Of a DNA stretch of 64,000 bases, positions 61,494-64,000 are shown one piece after another. The stretch lies in NCBI GenBank assembly GCA_037903475.1, contig JBAJFG010000362.1, forward strand, positions 2,232,001-2,296,000, read 5' to 3'. Below the pieces are notes generated by a model. That model was not told the DNA's origin, did not search any database, and saw only the letters and a list, made by a program, of their open reading frames with translations. The translations under genes were made by a program, and so were the position numbers. Each line of letters begins with the position of its first letter. Positions within the stretch are counted from its first letter, which is position 1. This DNA is from Ancylostoma caninum (taxonomy: Eukaryota; Nematoda; Chromadorea; Rhabditida; Ancylostomatidae).

Positions 61494-61787
61494 GCAAGTC
61501 ATGATTCCTTGTGTTAGTTTAACGTTTATGATGGCTGCCGGTGTGCCTCACCACTAGGACTTTAACTCGGACTCGAAAATCTATTCCTTTGAGTAAAACT
61601 AATAGCCTTGTGAAATTCTTCGAGTCACAACCAAGGTATAAATGGATTGATGTTCGAAAATAAGCCTGTAGATGAGATTAGCAACACATTTCTCTACTCT
61701 TACTATGCTTCAATCTATGTTTTTTTTCGAAAGAGACGCGATTTCAGACCGATTATCTCAACATTTCTACGTCGCATACTTGATTGG

Positions 61788-62441
61788 TTATCTTCTCCAT
61801 ACCTGATAAGATAGCTTTTCTAGGCTCCTCGTCAGATACGAAACGGTCCCATTCCACCGCAGATCTTTCACAATATGATCCTTCATATGTTTTTCATAGA
61901 GATTAGATGCGGCGGACAGGTGTGCGACGTAGAAATGTTGGCATAATCGGTCTGAAACGGCGCCTCTTTCAAAAAAAAAACAGATTGGACCATGTAAGAG
62001 TAGAGAAATGTGTTGTAATCTCATCATCTACAGGCTTATTTTCGAACATCAATCCATTTATACCTTGGTTGTGACTCGAAGAATTTCACAAGGCTATTAG
62101 TTTTACTCAAATGAATAGATTTTCGAGTCCGAGTTAAAGTCCTAGTGGTGAGGCACACCGGCAGCCATCATAAACGTTAAACTAACACAAGGAATCATGA
62201 CTTGCCTGTGAAGAAATCCAGACCGCAATCGTGAACCCAGCCCCGTTGCTCGTACTTTCGCAGGGATGACGCACCAGCTAACAAAGGTCCATCACATTCA
62301 CAAGCGTGTGTGACCACGCCTGTGTAGCGGGACTCACGAGTGTCAGAGGAGTACGACAAGACGCACGAAAGAGGGCATCCGATTTCGCGGATTTTCCACG
62401 AGTATCTCGCCTTTCCATTACTGGATATGGTATCCAAGACC
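61788..62441 (-). pseudogene. Two-exon fragment of the same unrecognised gene in right arm and spacer
   Basis: Exon a 62441-62206 is open (236 nt, donor GCAAGT). Exon b begins after CGTTTCAG near 61953 and reads DRLCQHFYVAHLSAASNLYEKH; then a 4-base loss relative to the 53-kb copy (CATATG against CATACATATG) shifts the frame. The phases of the two exons agree. Function unknown. The plus strand of the same exon also stays open (62340-62594); I prefer the minus strand because both splice sites and phase fit there. Confidence 0.5.
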
Positions 62442-63937
62442 CTGAAAACCTCAGGATCAAGCAAAGTCTCTGACACGAAGTTGTTACTGGATGCTGCCTT
62501 TGAAAACATTCATGAAATTTTGGAGTGGCTATGTTTCATGCATACAGACAAATCCTTCATCGTCCAAGTTCCAGTGAGTCCGGGGCTTAATTAACGGTCG
62601 AAGACTTTAGCTTTCCAACAATATCACTTGAGCACACTTCTCATGCGTTTTTCGCTGTAAACCGTGATCTGTTTTAGTTTTAGTACTGTTGTATTTTCGT
62701 TCGATTGTTCATTGATGTTGACTAATGTTCGTTGTTGCTCAATGAGAGCCGCTCAATAACCCGTATTGTCACTAAATTACATTTATTCTGCTCTAATTAT
62801 GGAATCCTGCTGCCAACCAAATATTGATTCACTTCATCTTTTTCAGCTTCGAAGGGTATGGAGGGCTTCAAGAGCACTATTACACCGAAACCGAAGAGCT
62901 GAATAATCAGACAGTGGGCGCCTGATGGGAAACGATGAAATAAATTGGTCTGCGCGATGAGGGTAAATATCAGGGCACTGGAGATGAGGATAGTTTACTT
63001 GTGCTAATGTAAGTGCAGTATGACTTGTCGGGATTCGAAATTTGACTCATTTCAAAAGGCTGTAAGTTGTAATTTAATCGAAGACAATATTCAAATTTTC
63101 ATGGAAGTCAGAAATTTACGTTTTCTCATCTGCAGCCTGGCAGCCATCTTGGCATTTTCCCCACTATTGGGCCATGGCGGACCCATTCTCCATAAGTGCA
63201 CCCGTATCCTGGCGCTTATCCCGCTGTTGGGCCAGGGCAGACCCATCCTCCATTTGTGGATCTGTATCCTGGCGTTATTCCCACTACTGGGCCAGCACAG
63301 ACCCGATCCATCGGTGGGACTCGTATCCCGGCGCTTTCTCCACTCGGCTCCTCGCGGACCCAGTCTCCATCTATGGACCCGTATCCTGGCGCTTTCTCCA
63401 GTATTGGGCCATAGCAGACCCAATCCCCATCCGTGGACTCGTTGCCTGACATTTCTCCTTTAATGGGCCCCTGCAGACCCAATCTCCATCGATGGACCTG
63501 TATCCTGGCGTTTCCTCCACTACTGGACCAAGGGGGACCCTTTCTCCATCGATGGGCCCGTATCCTGCCGTTTTTCTACTATTGGGTCACTGCGGACTCT
63601 TTCTCGATTGGTGGACAGCTATCATGATGTTTTTCTCGACTACGGGGCCCCGGCTCATCTGTCCGTAATCACTGCAGCCGCACTCTTTGCAAATCTCGAA
63701 AGTGATAGAACAAAGTTAGGAAATGTTTAGAAAGTTTGATCAACTGCACAAGTTGCATAACTGGTTTCAGAAAGTGTCACAACAGCTTATGATGATGCGT
63801 TCTTTATCCCGTGTATTTAATCGTACTTTTTAAAAACAGACGGATCCTCAAGCTGCATAATCCTCAAGGGACCTCAAAGAGAGGTGCGTAAGGAACATAT
63901 CCCGAGTGAGGACACCGAGTGAATCCTGCGATACATC
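61925..63937. repeat. Palindrome, right arm (2.0 kb)
   Basis: Inverted copy of 58530-61775 without the 1.23 kb private block. Inner end GTGCGACGTAGAAATG; outer end CTGCGATACATC. The spacer between the arms is 149 bp (61776-61924) and is itself shared, with the right arm, by the 52.8-53.5 kb copy. Confidence 0.92.
63140..63660 (+). repeat. Diverged 59-60 bp satellite array, right arm
   Basis: Mirror copy of the array at 58840-59330, eight to nine units with GTATCCTGGCGTTT and GGGCCA..GCAGACCC. Confidence 0.88.
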
Positions 63938-63948
63938 ACAGGAGCAGC

Positions 63949-64000
63949 CTATTCGAAAACACAAGCGATTCTATAATGTCGCCTGCCACCCAATACACTG
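63949..64000 (-). CDS. Last exon of a fifth CAP/ASP-like gene (partial)
   Basis: The minus strand ends RIACVFE and a TAG at 63951-63949, preceded by SVLGGRRHY, closely matching the last exon of the 53776 gene (TVLLGQTIYKAACVFE). The rest lies beyond the window. It begins only 12 bp after the palindrome's right arm. Confidence 0.6.
   Translation of the reverse strand, partial: SVLGGRRHYRIACVFE

Larger units (their letters stand above)
58530..61775. repeat. Palindrome, left arm (3.2 kb)
   Basis: Reverse complement of 61925-63937 with few differences over most of its length. Outer end GATGTATCGCAGGATTCACT; inner end TTTCTACGTCGCAT. It contains a satellite array (58840-59330), a private block of about 1.23 kb (59380-60615) absent from the right arm, and exon a of the unrecognised gene on the plus strand (61258-61493). 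Confidence 0.92.

Noticed and set aside
62340..62594. Plus-strand ORF duplicated at 61105-61359 (-)
   Set aside because: Conserved only because the palindrome is young; the minus-strand reading has matching splice sites and phase, so the plus strand is probably the shadow, though this is not certain.

Overview
The window looks like nuclear DNA of a parasitic nematode of the strongylid (hookworm-like) group. The evidence is: short AG-bounded introns; an interstitial tract of the nematode telomere hexamer TTAGGC; several mariner-type transposons; and two clustered families of small secreted proteins of the kind hookworms expand (single Kunitz-domain proteins and small CAP/ASP-like proteins). 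There are no operons, no CRISPR and no bacterial features. Coding density is low and most long ORFs are repeat artefacts. Organism and family names are inference from sequence alone; no database was searched.

Left third (1-31 kb): a Kunitz cluster. Intact two- or three-part genes lie at 292-810 (-), 4910-6313 (+), 15072-15433 (+) and 29973-30349 (+). Decayed copies lie at about 12966-13308 (-) and 25837-26133 (+). All share a phase-2 intron inside the Kunitz domain, splitting an Arg codon, and nearly all keep a CAG acceptor about ten bases before the ATG. The 4910 gene carries a 0.9 kb mariner in its intron. Two 3.6 kb segments (14588-18165 and 24849-28435) are old direct duplicates, each carrying one Kunitz copy. 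A 59-bp satellite (7951-9414) and a 290-bp AC microsatellite lie between the genes.

Middle and right (20-55 kb): four paralogous five-exon (one four-exon) genes on the minus strand at 20470-21895, 36784-38073, 49623-50341 and 53776-54989. A fifth starts at the right edge. They encode 135-142 aa secreted proteins that resemble a minimal CAP/ASP domain, perhaps the strongylid ASP-related (ASPR) group. All four use a GCAAGT (GC-AG) splice donor at the same place. A sixth copy on the plus strand is split exactly inside its ATG by a 2.4 kb Helitron-like element built largely of seven 186-bp tandem units.

Transposable elements: mariner copies (5195-6105, 28571-29477, 31451-32365, 56860-57618), an RTE-like endonuclease fragment (32395-32895), a 5' part of a CR1-like LINE (44900-47070), and several MITEs with clear terminal inverted repeats, two of them with empty sites in the paralogous segment.

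Right end (58.5-63.9 kb): a large palindrome, left arm 58530-61775 and right arm 61925-63937 around a 149-bp spacer, with a 1.23 kb block present only in the left arm. Each arm holds a diverged array of the same 59-60 bp satellite seen at 8-9 kb and 23 kb, plus exons of an unrecognised gene whose diverged third copy lies at 52.8-53.5 kb.
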